Below are positions 1-7,405 of a DNA stretch of 7,883 bases, piece after piece; the first letter of the stretch is position 1, and each line of letters opens with the position of its first letter. The DNA is from Sulfurospirillum sp. (GTDB lineage: Bacteria; Campylobacterota; Campylobacteria; Campylobacterales; QNZT01), in the NCBI GenBank assembly GCA_003978405.1, contig QNZU01000074.1, positions 1-7,883 of the forward strand. The letters are read 5' to 3'. The notes under the pieces were generated by a model that saw only the letters and a list, made by a program, of their open reading frames with translations, was not told the DNA's origin and ran no database searches. Position numbers and translations under genes: made by a program.

Positions 1-1999
1 CTCTATCTTCTGCTAGATCAATCACCTCTGCACTGGTACCAATGATCTTAGCTCCAATTCTTGTAAGATCAGATGAGAGTTTTAGTGGTGTTTGTCCTCC
101 AAAATGGACAATTACACCATCTGGTTTCTCACACTCGATGACAGTTCTGACTCTCTCAAAATCTATCGGCTCAAAGTAGAGTATATCACTTGTATCATAG
201 TCGGTTGAAACGGTTTCTGGGTTGCAGTTGTACATGATAGATTTGACACCCATATCTTTTAGTGCAAATGCGGCATGAACACAGCAGTAGTCAAACTCAA
301 TTCCCTGTCCGATTCTGTTTGGACCGCCACCTATGATCATCACTTTTTTATCACTCTCATAAACTCTTTGGTTATCTCTTTTGGTAATCGGAGTGGTCGA
401 ATATAGATATGGAGTCAGAGCTTTAAATTCCGCTGCACAGGTATCTACTTCATTATGCTCTAAAGTAATCCCCATATCTTTTCTGTTTGCATAGATATCA
501 TCTTCGTCATAACCGGTTAATTTTGAGAGCATTTTATCGCTAAAACCGTATGTTTTGGCAGTTCTTAGTCTGTTTTTGTCTATCATAATACTCTTGTCGA
601 TGCTTTTTTCAAACTCTACAATCTCTTCTATCTGATACAAAAACCATGGATCAACTCTGCAGTACTCATGAATCTCCTCTACACTCATACCTCTTCTAAA
701 AGCCTCAGCGATATAGAGTATTCGATTCTCATTTGGACGGCGAAGCTCTTTTTTGATAAACTCCTCATCAACATCCATCTTTTCAAATCCGCTAAGACCC
801 GTCTCCATAGAACAGAGTGCCTTTTGAACAGACTCTTTAAATGTTCTTCCTATTGCCATCACTTCACCCACGCTCTTCATAGATGTAGTGAGAGTTGAGT
901 CGGCACAAGGAAACTTTTCAAATGTAAATCTTGGGATTTTTGTGACGATATAATCAATAGTCGGTTCAAATGATGCAGTGGTACCAGTGATGTCATTTTT
1001 GATCTCATCAAGAGTATATCCCACAGCTAAAAGTGTTGCGACTTTGGCTATTGGGTAACCAGTAGCTTTTGATGCAAGAGCTGATGATCTTGAGACTCTT
1101 GGATTCATCTCGATTACTGTCATTCTGCCGTTTTGTGGATTGATAGCAAACTGGACATTACTTCCACCAGTATCTACACCTATCTCTCTTAAGATTGCAA
1201 ATGAGACATCTCTCATATGTTGGTACTCTTTATCAGTAAGTGTTAGAGCGGGAGCTACTGTGATACTATCTCCTGTATGCACACCCATAGGATCAAAGTT
1301 CTCTATCGAGCAGACGATGATACAGTTATCTTTGCAGTCTCTGATGACCTCCATCTCATACTCTTTCCAGCCAAGCAGTGACTCCTCTATCAGTATCTCA
1401 TTGATCGGACTCGCATCAAGTCCGTTTTGAGCCAAACTCTTATACTCATCTATATTGTATGCGACTCCGCTTCCACCACCTGCTAGTGTAAAAGAGGCTC
1501 TGATGATGAGAGGAAAACCTATCTCTTTTGCAGCTTCTAAGGCTTCATCCATATTGTAGGCATATTTGCTTTTTGGCAGATCCACACCGATTTTGATCAT
1601 CGCCTCTTTGAAAGCTTGTCTGTCTTCTCCCTTTTGGATAGCATCAGGATGGGCTCCAAGAAATTTTACTCCATCAAGTAAGCCTTCTTCATACATCTTC
1701 ATGGCAACATTTAAAGCTGTCTGTCCACCCATGGTTGGCAAGATCGCATCTACATTTTCGGCTTTTATGATTTTTGATATTACTTCTGTAGTGATTGGTT
1801 CTATATAAGTTCTATCGGCAAATTCAGGATCGGTCATGATAGTAGCAGGATTTGAGTTGATTAGAACAACACGATATCCAAGCTCTTTTAGTGTCTTTGC
1901 GGCTTGAGTTCCAGAATAGTCAAATTCACAAGCTTGTCCGATGATGATTGGTCCAGAACCTATAAGTAAGATGGTATTGATATCTTCTCTTTTGGGCAT
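1..1999 (-). CDS. carB: Carbamoyl-phosphate synthase large subunit, 3'-truncated by window edge
   Basis: Large subunit of carbamoyl-phosphate synthetase, which with CarA (glutaminase, not in this window) makes carbamoyl phosphate from bicarbonate, ammonia and two ATP for arginine and pyrimidine synthesis in the cytoplasm. I translated the minus strand from the ATG at 1999 and found no internal stop. The N-terminus reads MPKREDINTILLIGSGP, followed by GQACEFDYSGTQ. First ATP-grasp half: R127, a glycine-rich loop near residues 172-177, HTGDS at 241-245, and EMNPRVSRSS from E297; E297 and N299 correspond to the E. coli metal ligands E299 and N301. The second synthetase half begins near residue 552 with IIGGGPNRIGQGIEFDYC and includes NCNPETVSTDYDTSD. 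The window ends at codon 666, in the conserved AEDR region. The rest of the second ATP-grasp domain and the allosteric MGS-like domain lie outside (family length about 1070-1090). AAGGA at 2005-2009 sits 5 nt before the start. The truncation comes from the window edge and is no sign of a broken gene. Confidence 0.97.
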   Translation of the reverse strand, partial: MPKREDINTILLIGSGPIIIGQACEFDYSGTQAAKTLKELGYRVVLINSNPATIMTDPEFADRTYIEPITTEVISKIIKAENVDAILPTMGGQTALNVAMKMYEEGLLDGVKFLGAHPDAIQKGEDRQAFKEAMIKIGVDLPKSKYAYNMDEALEAAKEIGFPLIIRASFTLAGGGSGVAYNIDEYKSLAQNGLDASPINEILIEESLLGWKEYEMEVIRDCKDNCIIVCSIENFDPMGVHTGDSITVAPALTLTDKEYQHMRDVSFAILREIGVDTGGSNVQFAINPQNGRMTVIEMNPRVSRSSALASKATGYPIAKVATLLAVGYTLDEIKNDITGTTASFEPTIDYIVTKIPRFTFEKFPCADSTLTTSMKSVGEVMAIGRTFKESVQKALCSMETGLSGFEKMDVDEEFIKKELRRPNENRILYIAEAFRRGMSVEEIHEYCRVDPWFLYQIEEIVEFEKSIDKSIMIDKNRLRTAKTYGFSDKMLSKLTGYDEDDIYANRKDMGITLEHNEVDTCAAEFKALTPYLYSTTPITKRDNQRVYESDKKVMIIGGGPNRIGQGIEFDYCCVHAAFALKDMGVKSIMYNCNPETVSTDYDTSDILYFEPIDFERVRTVIECEKPDGVIVHFGGQTPLKLSSDLTRIGAKIIGTSAEVIDLAEDR

Positions 2000-2004
2000 A
2001 GATT

Positions 2005-2009
2005 TCCTT
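2005..2009 (-). promoter_or_regulatory. Ribosome binding site of carB
   Basis: The minus strand reads AAGGA followed by 5 nt and then the carB ATG at 1999. This fixes the start, and the protein N-terminus (MPKRxDI) matches the E. coli CarB start. Confidence 0.75.
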
Positions 2010-2025
2010 GATAGTTTAGTTTAGG

Positions 2026-2034
2026 AGTATAGCA
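2026..2034 (-). promoter_or_regulatory. Candidate extended -10 promoter for carB
   Basis: In the 44-nt gap between mreC and carB the minus strand reads TGCTATACT, an extended -10 (TGnTATAAT with one mismatch), directly preceded by a run of T. The housekeeping sigma factor of Campylobacter-like bacteria is known to rely on the -10 with an AT-rich upstream stretch and no conserved -35, so this fits. Transcription would begin near 2018-2020, giving a leader of about 20 nt. Prediction only; carB may also be read through from mreC, since no terminator is visible. Confidence 0.4.
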
Positions 2035-2043
2035 AAAAAGGGC

Positions 2044-2793
2044 TTATTTTACATCAACGGCATAGAGATATTTTGGCTTTTTAGTAGGTAAGTAGGGTTT
2101 TACAAAAGCAACTTTATACATCAATCTTTTTTGAATACTAATAACTCTGCCCACTTTTATACCATAATAGAACAATCCATCATATCCACTTGTGATAACC
2201 TCATCTCCAACTTTTGGATTTTTGTATGAGGGGATAAATTTTATCAGCAGATTTTTTCCGTTTCCAAAGCTCACTCCTTCAATCTCGTCTTTTCCTATTA
2301 GTACCGAAAAGATTGCTTTTGGATCATAGATAAGTATTCCAAGAGGTTTTGAGGCTTTTGATTTTATCACTCCTGCGACTCTATTTTGACTGATAAGCCC
2401 GTAATTTTTACTCTCATCAAATCTTGGAAAATCAAGATAAACTCTATTTGGGTTGTTTAACTGCTCATAGGTTAAAATTTTGACTGGACTAAGATGAGGA
2501 TCAAACTTTTTTAGATTTATATTTTTTAGATATAAATCCAACTCTTTTTTATAGGCATTCATTGCAACTGCTTTTGGTTTTAGCAAGGCTATTTGTTCTT
2601 GAAGATTTTTAATGGTTTTGGCTTGATTTAGGTATCTGTTGAGAAATTTTCTGTTTTCATCAATTTTTTGAACTATAAAGTGTTTGATAGAGTAAGAGGT
2701 ATCTAAAATATTGTTATATAAAGGTTTTGAAAAAAGATAGATAAAAATGGCAACTGTGCCAAGAAGAGTTACAATATAGCTCTTCTTAATCAT
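2044..2793 (-). CDS. mreC: Rod shape-determining protein MreC, short form
   Basis: Inner-membrane scaffold of the elongasome, linking cytoplasmic MreB filaments to the periplasmic peptidoglycan synthesis enzymes. The 249-residue product has one N-terminal membrane segment (about residues 6-22, after the basic MIKK start), so most of it is periplasmic. A predicted coiled coil covers roughly 45-90 (charged and Leu/Ile-rich, containing NLQEQIALLKPK), followed by the beta-rich MreC core. The family's late motif is visible as VGDEVITSGYDGLFYYGIKVG (split here for reference: GDEVITSG at 196-203, then YYGIKVGRV at 209-217). It is much shorter than E. coli MreC (about 367 residues) and lacks a long C-terminal tail. 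The ATG overlaps the end of mreB by 8 nt and has no good Shine-Dalgarno of its own, so translation probably depends on coupling to mreB. No mreD follows; the next gene is carB. Confidence 0.93.
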   Translation of the reverse strand: MIKKSYIVTLLGTVAIFIYLFSKPLYNNILDTSYSIKHFIVQKIDENRKFLNRYLNQAKTIKNLQEQIALLKPKAVAMNAYKKELDLYLKNINLKKFDPHLSPVKILTYEQLNNPNRVYLDFPRFDESKNYGLISQNRVAGVIKSKASKPLGILIYDPKAIFSVLIGKDEIEGVSFGNGKNLLIKFIPSYKNPKVGDEVITSGYDGLFYYGIKVGRVISIQKRLMYKVAFVKPYLPTKKPKYLYAVDVK

Positions 2794-3823
2794 TTGCGGT
2801 GATATGTTTTAGTAGTTCAATATCCTCAAGCATTGCTCCAGTACCATTGGCAACTGAGAGCAGTGGATTTTCAGCTATATATACAGGAAGTTCGACTCTT
2901 TTGCTTAAATATGAATCAAGTCCGTTCAAAAGGGCACCGCCACCTGTAAGGACTATACCGTTTTCTACAATATCTCCGGCAAGATCAGGTGGAACCACCT
3001 CCAAAACTTCAACAACTGCAGTAGAGATCTCTTCAAGAGGCTCTTTAATGGCTTCTCTGACATCTTCACTGCTGATCTCAATCTCTTTTAAAAGACCGCT
3101 TACCTGATCTCTTCCTTTGATACTCATCTTTTTAGGTTCGTCCTCTTTGATTGCGGTACCGATCTCTATCTTGATTGCTTCACCGGTTCTCTCACCTATG
3201 AGAAGATTGTATTTGTTTTTCATATATGAGATGATCTCTTGATCAAATCGATCTCCGCCTACTTTTATGGATTTGCTCCTGACTAGTCCTTCTAGGGAGA
3301 TGACACCTACTTCAGTGGTACCACCACCAATATCTATGACCATATTTCCTCGTGGATCTTTGATTGGAAGTCCTGCTCCAATCGCTGCTGCTTTTGGTTC
3401 TTCTACCAAGATCACATCTCTTGCACCTGCTGAGTATGCCGAATCTCTTACAGCTTTTCTTTCTACCTGAGTCAAACCATACGGAACACAAATCAAAACT
3501 CTTGGGCGAATAAAACTGTTTCTGTTGTGAGCTTTTTTGATAAAAAATCTAATCATCTCTTCTGCCACATCAAAATCAGCAATAACTCCCTCTTTGAGTG
3601 GTCTAATAGCTTCGATGGTATCTGGAGTCTTCCCAAGCATCTCTTTTGCCTCTTTACCGACAGCCAAAACTCTCTTTTTACCATAACGACTCTTTTGCAG
3701 GGCAACGACTGAGGGTTCATTGATAATAATTCCGTGACCTTTTGATATCACTATCGTATTGGCGGTACCAAGGTCGATTGCCAAATCATTTGAAAACATT
3801 CCAAAGAGTCTATCTAATAACAC
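2786..3823 (-). CDS. mreB: Rod shape-determining protein MreB, bacterial actin (GTG start)
   Basis: Actin-like ATPase that forms membrane-associated filaments and directs lateral cell-wall synthesis. The 345 residues match the usual family length (347 in E. coli). Phosphate-1 loop: DLGTANT at 17-23. EEPKAAAIGAG at 141-151 holds the likely catalytic glutamate region. Phosphate-2 loop: DIGGGTTE at 164-171. VGGDRFD at 188-194. Adenosine-binding segment VLTGGGALLNGLD at 291-303. The hydrophobic N-terminus (MLLDRLFGMF) could serve as a membrane-binding amphipathic helix. The start codon is GTG at 3823, supported by an AAGGAT site 5 nt upstream that overlaps the clpX stop. Starting at the internal ATG (residue 9) would lose this helix. 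It lies 9 nt after clpX and overlaps mreC by 8 nt, so the three are almost certainly cotranscribed. Confidence 0.97.
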   Translation of the reverse strand: MLLDRLFGMFSNDLAIDLGTANTIVISKGHGIIINEPSVVALQKSRYGKKRVLAVGKEAKEMLGKTPDTIEAIRPLKEGVIADFDVAEEMIRFFIKKAHNRNSFIRPRVLICVPYGLTQVERKAVRDSAYSAGARDVILVEEPKAAAIGAGLPIKDPRGNMVIDIGGGTTEVGVISLEGLVRSKSIKVGGDRFDQEIISYMKNKYNLLIGERTGEAIKIEIGTAIKEDEPKKMSIKGRDQVSGLLKEIEISSEDVREAIKEPLEEISTAVVEVLEVVPPDLAGDIVENGIVLTGGGALLNGLDSYLSKRVELPVYIAENPLLSVANGTGAMLEDIELLKHITAND

Positions 3824-3828
3824 TGTCT

Positions 3829-3834
3829 ATCCTT
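3829..3834 (-). promoter_or_regulatory. Ribosome binding site deciding the GTG start of mreB
   Basis: The minus strand reads AAGGAT, then 5 nt, then GTG. The site overlaps the TAA stop of clpX (3833-3835), so a ribosome finishing clpX lands on the mreB initiation region. Confidence 0.75.
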
Positions 3835-5056
3835 AAGCACTTTTTTTAATCGGTTTTACATATAGAGGTTTTGCTCTTTTTTTTACTACATCTTCGGTGA
3901 TAACCACTTCACTTCCGGCAAGTTCCGGCAACTCATACATGATATCAAGCATGATATCTTCCATGATTGTTCTAAGACCTCTTGCTCCTGTCTTTCTACT
4001 GATTGCAAGTTCTGCAATCGCTTCAAGAGCTTTTTGTTCAAAAGTCAGTTTGACATTATCGATAGAGAAGAGCTTTTGGTACTGCTTGACAATTGCATTT
4101 TTTGGTTTTGTTAAAATCTCTATCATACCCTCTTTGGTTATAGGCTCAAGAGTGGTAATCGCATGAAGCCGTCCTATGAGTTCTGGAATCAAACCAAAAT
4201 GAACTAAATCATCCGGTTCTACTTCGCTCAAGAGATTTTCTCTCTCCTCTTTGTTCTTCTTCTCTTGACCAAAGCCAAGGACATTGCTTCCAAGTCTTTT
4301 GGCGATAATTTCATTTAGTCCGTCAAATGCACCACCGCAAATAAAGAGAATATTTGAAGTGTCAATCTGGGTAAACTCTTGATTTGGATGTTTTCTGCCA
4401 CCTTTTGGAGAGATATTTACCACACTTCCTTCAATCAATTTCAAAAGAGCCTGTTGAACTCCCTCTCCGGAAACATCACGGGTAATTGATCTGTTTTCAC
4501 CGGCTCTTGCTATTTTATCAAGCTCATCAATAAAGACAATTCCTCTTTCAGCCTTTTTGATATCATTGTCAGCTACCTGAAGAAGTCTTGTCAGAATATT
4601 CTCTACATCTTCACCCACATATCCAGCTTCAGTCAAGCTTGTAGCATCGGTGATAGCAATAGGGACATCAAGATGATTTGCCAATGTTTGAGCCATCAGT
4701 GTTTTTCCGCTTCCTGTTGGTCCAATGAATAGAACATTTGATTTTTGGATTTGTGTATCATCATCACTCTGGTTGCTTTTAAAAATCCTTTTGTAGTGGT
4801 TATAAACCGCAACAGAGAAGACTTTTTTCGCCTGTTCTTGTCCTACTACATAATTGTCCAAAACCTCTTTTAGCTCTTTTGGTGTAAAGAGAGTCAAATC
4901 GACATCTTCTTGCTCAGTTTGTAACTCATCTTCTTCGCCAAAAAATATCTTGTATGCTGATACTACACAGTTTTCGCAAATAAAAACATCCTCTCCGGCA
5001 AGTAGTCTGTTGTCTATACTCTCTTCGGATTTGCAGAAACTACATTTATTTATCAT
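3833..5056 (-). CDS. clpX: ATP-dependent Clp protease ATP-binding subunit ClpX
   Basis: AAA+ unfoldase that recognises tagged or damaged proteins and threads them into the ClpP peptidase in the cytoplasm. The 407 residues carry every expected element. Zinc-binding domain with C5, C8, C27 and C30. Walker A GPTGSGKT at 112-119. Pore-1 loop GYVGED at 145-150. Walker B FIDELDK at 175-181 (D177, E178). RKH pore loop at 221-223. ClpP-docking loop LGF at 260-262 (IGF in E. coli). Box VII ELIGRLH with probable arginine finger R296. Sensor-2 GARGLR at 357-362. The presence of the docking loop implies a ClpP partner encoded elsewhere; clpP is not adjacent, unlike in E. coli. The ATG overlaps the 3' end of lpxA by 11 nt and has its own GAGGAA (5065-5070) about 8-9 nt upstream, so it can be translated both by coupling and independently. 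Confidence 0.98.
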   Translation of the reverse strand: MINKCSFCKSEESIDNRLLAGEDVFICENCVVSAYKIFFGEEDELQTEQEDVDLTLFTPKELKEVLDNYVVGQEQAKKVFSVAVYNHYKRIFKSNQSDDDTQIQKSNVLFIGPTGSGKTLMAQTLANHLDVPIAITDATSLTEAGYVGEDVENILTRLLQVADNDIKKAERGIVFIDELDKIARAGENRSITRDVSGEGVQQALLKLIEGSVVNISPKGGRKHPNQEFTQIDTSNILFICGGAFDGLNEIIAKRLGSNVLGFGQEKKNKEERENLLSEVEPDDLVHFGLIPELIGRLHAITTLEPITKEGMIEILTKPKNAIVKQYQKLFSIDNVKLTFEQKALEAIAELAISRKTGARGLRTIMEDIMLDIMYELPELAGSEVVITEDVVKKRAKPLYVKPIKKSA

Positions 5057-5840
5057 TTTTTATATTCCTCTCGTATGGTATTCCTCTTTGGGTATCTAAT
5101 ATAAAGCTACAAAGCATTTTTACTTTTTCGTTACTGCTTTGTTCTAGCAACTCTTTTGCACTCTCTTTTAGGGGTTTTTGACCTCTAAAGAGCTGTTTGT
5201 AAGCTGATAAAATCGCTTCGACATCATCTTTTGGCAATTTTCTTCTGATTCCTACAAGATTTAGACTCTTGATATTTGCTCTGTTTCCTTCCGCTAAACA
5301 AAATGGAGGAATATCTTGAGTCAAAGCACTTGCACCTCCTATCATCGCATAATCTCCTATCTTGCAAAATTGATGCACCGGTGTATGCCCTCCTATTACG
5401 ACATAATTGCCCACCTCTACATGACCTGCGAGTGCGACATTGTTAGCAAAGATATTGTTGTCTCCTACTACTACATCATGGGCTACATGGGTATAAGCCA
5501 TAAAGAGATTGTTATCTCCTATCTTTGTATATCCTTTGTCATTCTCGGTTCCCGGATTGAAAAAGGCAAACTCTCTTATTGTATTGTTTTTGCCGATAAT
5601 CAATTCAACATTTTCTCCGTGAAATTTTAGATCCTGAGGCACTTGACCTATAACGGCATGGGAGTAGATTTTAGTATCGGAGCCGACTTTGGTGTTTCCC
5701 CATATTTGTGCTCCTTGGAAAACTTCGACATTTTCATCAAGAACAACACCTTTATCGATAAATGTATATGCTCCTACTTTGGCACTCTTGGCTATATTGG
5801 CACCATCTTCGATAATTGCTGTAGGATGAATATTGCTCAT
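5046..5840 (-). CDS. lpxA: UDP-N-acetylglucosamine O-acyltransferase LpxA
   Basis: First enzyme of lipid A synthesis: transfers a 3-hydroxyacyl chain from ACP to UDP-GlcNAc (or, in some Campylobacterota, the 3-amino analogue). The 264 residues compare with 262 in E. coli. A left-handed beta helix of hexapeptide repeats fills about residues 1-185 (IHPTAIIEDGANI onward), followed by a C-terminal helical part. Residues aligned with E. coli at a constant offset of 4: K72 (K76), H118 (H122), the catalytic base H121 (H125) in THVAHD, and H156 (H160) in PVHQFCKIGD. G169 aligns with E. coli G173, the acyl-length ruler. It starts directly on the fabZ stop (TAATG, 1-nt overlap) with only a weak GTGGAT upstream, which suggests coupled translation with fabZ, the enzyme acting on the same hydroxyacyl-ACP pool. 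Confidence 0.97.
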   Translation of the reverse strand: MSNIHPTAIIEDGANIAKSAKVGAYTFIDKGVVLDENVEVFQGAQIWGNTKVGSDTKIYSHAVIGQVPQDLKFHGENVELIIGKNNTIREFAFFNPGTENDKGYTKIGDNNLFMAYTHVAHDVVVGDNNIFANNVALAGHVEVGNYVVIGGHTPVHQFCKIGDYAMIGGASALTQDIPPFCLAEGNRANIKSLNLVGIRRKLPKDDVEAILSAYKQLFRGQKPLKESAKELLEQSSNEKVKMLCSFILDTQRGIPYERNIKNDK

Positions 5841-6289
5841 TATTTATCCACAATCATTGCTTTTAGTTCAGCTTCGGCAACAACATTGCCATCAACTACC
5901 GCTTTTCCGTCAAGCACCCATATATTTCCACGATGTTTAATCACATCAATATGGTACTCCAATCTATCCCCTGGAGTTACAGGAGATCTGAATTTACACT
6001 TATCTATACTCATAAAATAGACAACTTTCTCAGCCACATCTTCTTGAGCATCTGCACTCATACTTTTAAATGCCAAAACTCCTCCAGCTTGTGCCATACC
6101 CTCTACTATCATAACTCCCGGATAGATTGGGTGATCTGGAAAGTGTCCTTGAAAGACCGGTTCTGAAATAGATACATTTTTGTATCCCACGATCGATTTT
6201 TCGCACTCAAGTTTAGTCACTCTATCTATCAGTAAAAACGGAAATCTATGTGGAAGAATCTTTTGAATCTCAACAACATTTAGTAGCAA
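5840..6289 (-). CDS. fabZ: 3-hydroxyacyl-ACP dehydratase FabZ (TTG start)
   Basis: Hotdog-fold dehydratase of type II fatty acid synthesis; converts 3-hydroxyacyl-ACP to trans-2-enoyl-ACP and so competes with LpxA for 3-hydroxyacyl-ACP. The 149 residues match the usual length. The family signature LPHRFPFLLIDRV lies at 12-24, and the active site GHFPDHPIYPGVMIVEGMAQ covers 48-67 with catalytic H49 and E63. The start codon is TTG at 6289: a strong GAGGAG lies 5 nt upstream, and the first in-frame ATG would be residue 60, beyond catalytic H49, so it cannot be the real start. It lies 30 nt after queH and shares a TAATG junction with lpxA. Confidence 0.97.
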   Translation of the reverse strand: MLLNVVEIQKILPHRFPFLLIDRVTKLECEKSIVGYKNVSISEPVFQGHFPDHPIYPGVMIVEGMAQAGGVLAFKSMSADAQEDVAEKVVYFMSIDKCKFRSPVTPGDRLEYHIDVIKHRGNIWVLDGKAVVDGNVVAEAELKAMIVDK

Positions 6290-6294
6290 ATTAT

Positions 6295-6300
6295 CTCCTC
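6295..6300 (-). promoter_or_regulatory. Ribosome binding site deciding the TTG start of fabZ
   Basis: The minus strand reads GAGGAG, then ATAAT, then TTG. It is the best Shine-Dalgarno in the window and supports a non-ATG start that might otherwise be missed. Confidence 0.8.
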
Positions 6301-6319
6301 TAATATAAAGTTACAGATA

Positions 6320-7405
6320 TTAGCCTAATTGTACTAAATGCTCCCTTGTATCTTGATATGTTTTTGCTTCGATATAGAGCGATATTTTGGTATTTGGTTC
6401 AATATTTTTAATTATTATAACCGGTGAAAGTGAGTAAAAATTTTGAATAATTTTATTTCTTATCTTTAGTTCTTCATCAAAACTAAGTGGATGATTTATA
6501 ATATCTTGTATATTTTTATAATTTTTATTAGATAATTTATTAAACTCATCAAGAGTAATGAGATAAATATTCTCATGACGAGTGATGAAATAGTTGTTAA
6601 TTTTTGTTTCGATTTTTGTTTTTAAAAATTTTCTTTTTATAGTAGAGTAGGGTAGTATATAGCTTGGTACCACATTTTTATTGAGCGATATATATCCTCT
6701 TAAGAGACGATAGTTTAAAAATTTCTCTCTGATGATTTTATATGAGACTCCTTTTTCTTCAAGCTCCTCTCTTTTTTTATAAAGCTCAATCCTATCTTCA
6801 ATCGATTCTGGTTGTATCTGCTTTGTGATAGGTGAAAAGAGTTCATCTGCAAGACGATCTTGCATATCTCTTTGTTTGCTAAGAGCATAGATACATCCAC
6901 AATAATCTTGATGATACAACTGCTCCTCTTTTGCCATAGCAAATTGCTCTTGAGTTCCACCCTTTGTCCTAAAATCAACAGCTACAAACTTTACTCCATA
7001 CTTTTTTTCTATCTCATCACCGGCACTTTTTAACTGCTCTATCGATTTTTTGGGACTTGTAAGAAGAGTTGTTGTGATCTTTTTCATCCCTAACTCTGAA
7101 GCTTTTTGGGCAGTAGATTCTAGCCTGTTATCAAAGCAAAGATCACATCTAGCCCCTTTTTCTGGCTCATTTTCATAGCCTCTAACTGCTTCTAACCAAG
7201 CTTCATAATCATACTCACCCTCGATTAGTTCAATCCCCAATTTTTTACAACTTCTCTTGACATCCAAAAGTCGTAACTGATACTCACTGTATGGATGAAT
7301 ATTTGGATCATAAAAGTATCCAGTTAAGCTTTCTTCTGGATACCTTTCTTGTAACTTTTGTAAAAAGTAGTGACTATCTACTGCACAGCAGATGTGAACA
7401 AGCAT
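6320..7405 (-). CDS. queH: Epoxyqueuosine reductase QueH (DUF208) with C-terminal extension
   Basis: Non-cobalamin epoxyqueuosine reductase, performing the last step of queuosine synthesis at the wobble base of GUN-anticodon tRNAs; functional counterpart of QueG. The N-terminus LVHICCAVDS carries the family's adjacent cysteines C6 and C7 with D10. GARCDLCFDNRL supplies C87 and C90, and DYCGCIYAL supplies C169 and C171. These cysteines are the expected ligands for the [4Fe-4S] cluster and the nearby metal or redox site; exact roles are not deducible here. The catalytic module ends near residue 200. Residues about 200-361 form an extension: first a charged helix (IELYKKREELEEKG), then a Lys/Ile/Asn-rich part that I do not recognise, encoded by DNA of about 22% GC. 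Many QueH proteins are only about 180-220 residues long. It starts on the bcp stop (TAATG), with AAGGA 5 nt upstream in the last bcp codons. Confidence 0.9.
   Translation of the reverse strand: MLVHICCAVDSHYFLQKLQERYPEESLTGYFYDPNIHPYSEYQLRLLDVKRSCKKLGIELIEGEYDYEAWLEAVRGYENEPEKGARCDLCFDNRLESTAQKASELGMKKITTTLLTSPKKSIEQLKSAGDEIEKKYGVKFVAVDFRTKGGTQEQFAMAKEEQLYHQDYCGCIYALSKQRDMQDRLADELFSPITKQIQPESIEDRIELYKKREELEEKGVSYKIIREKFLNYRLLRGYISLNKNVVPSYILPYSTIKRKFLKTKIETKINNYFITRHENIYLITLDEFNKLSNKNYKNIQDIINHPLSFDEELKIRNKIIQNFYSLSPVIIIKNIEPNTKISLYIEAKTYQDTREHLVQLG

Noticed and set aside
668..1808. Plus-strand open frames of 76-96 codons (668-898, 1140-1430, 1566-1808)
   Set aside because: All are antisense to carB, which is open and strongly conserved across the whole stretch; their compositions look like frame shadows.
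2799..4166. Plus-strand open frames within mreB and clpX (2799-3107, 3267-3470, 3527-3712, 3897-4166)
   Set aside because: Serine-rich shadow translations of conserved minus-strand genes, without initiation signals.
5316..6020. Plus-strand open frames of 104 and 125 codons (5316-5630 and 5643-6020)
   Set aside because: They lie antisense to lpxA and fabZ, have no ribosome site or family resemblance, and the opposite strand carries full conserved motifs in this region.
6302..6307. TATATT on the minus strand before fabZ as a -10 promoter
   Set aside because: Transcription would begin on or next to the fabZ ribosome site, leaving almost no leader; the match is expected by chance in AT-rich sequence.
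6290..6319. Possible terminator between queH and fabZ
   Set aside because: The 30-nt gap has no GC-rich stem followed by a T-run on the minus strand.
36..6669. Recurrent GGTACC palindromes scattered through the window
   Set aside because: They fall at unrelated codons in several genes with irregular spacing; a few more than chance, but no sign of an ordered repeat or binding array.
6715..6978. Minus-strand 87-codon frame inside queH
   Set aside because: It is an alternative frame of queH, which is intact through this region; no frameshift is needed and no ribosome site precedes it.
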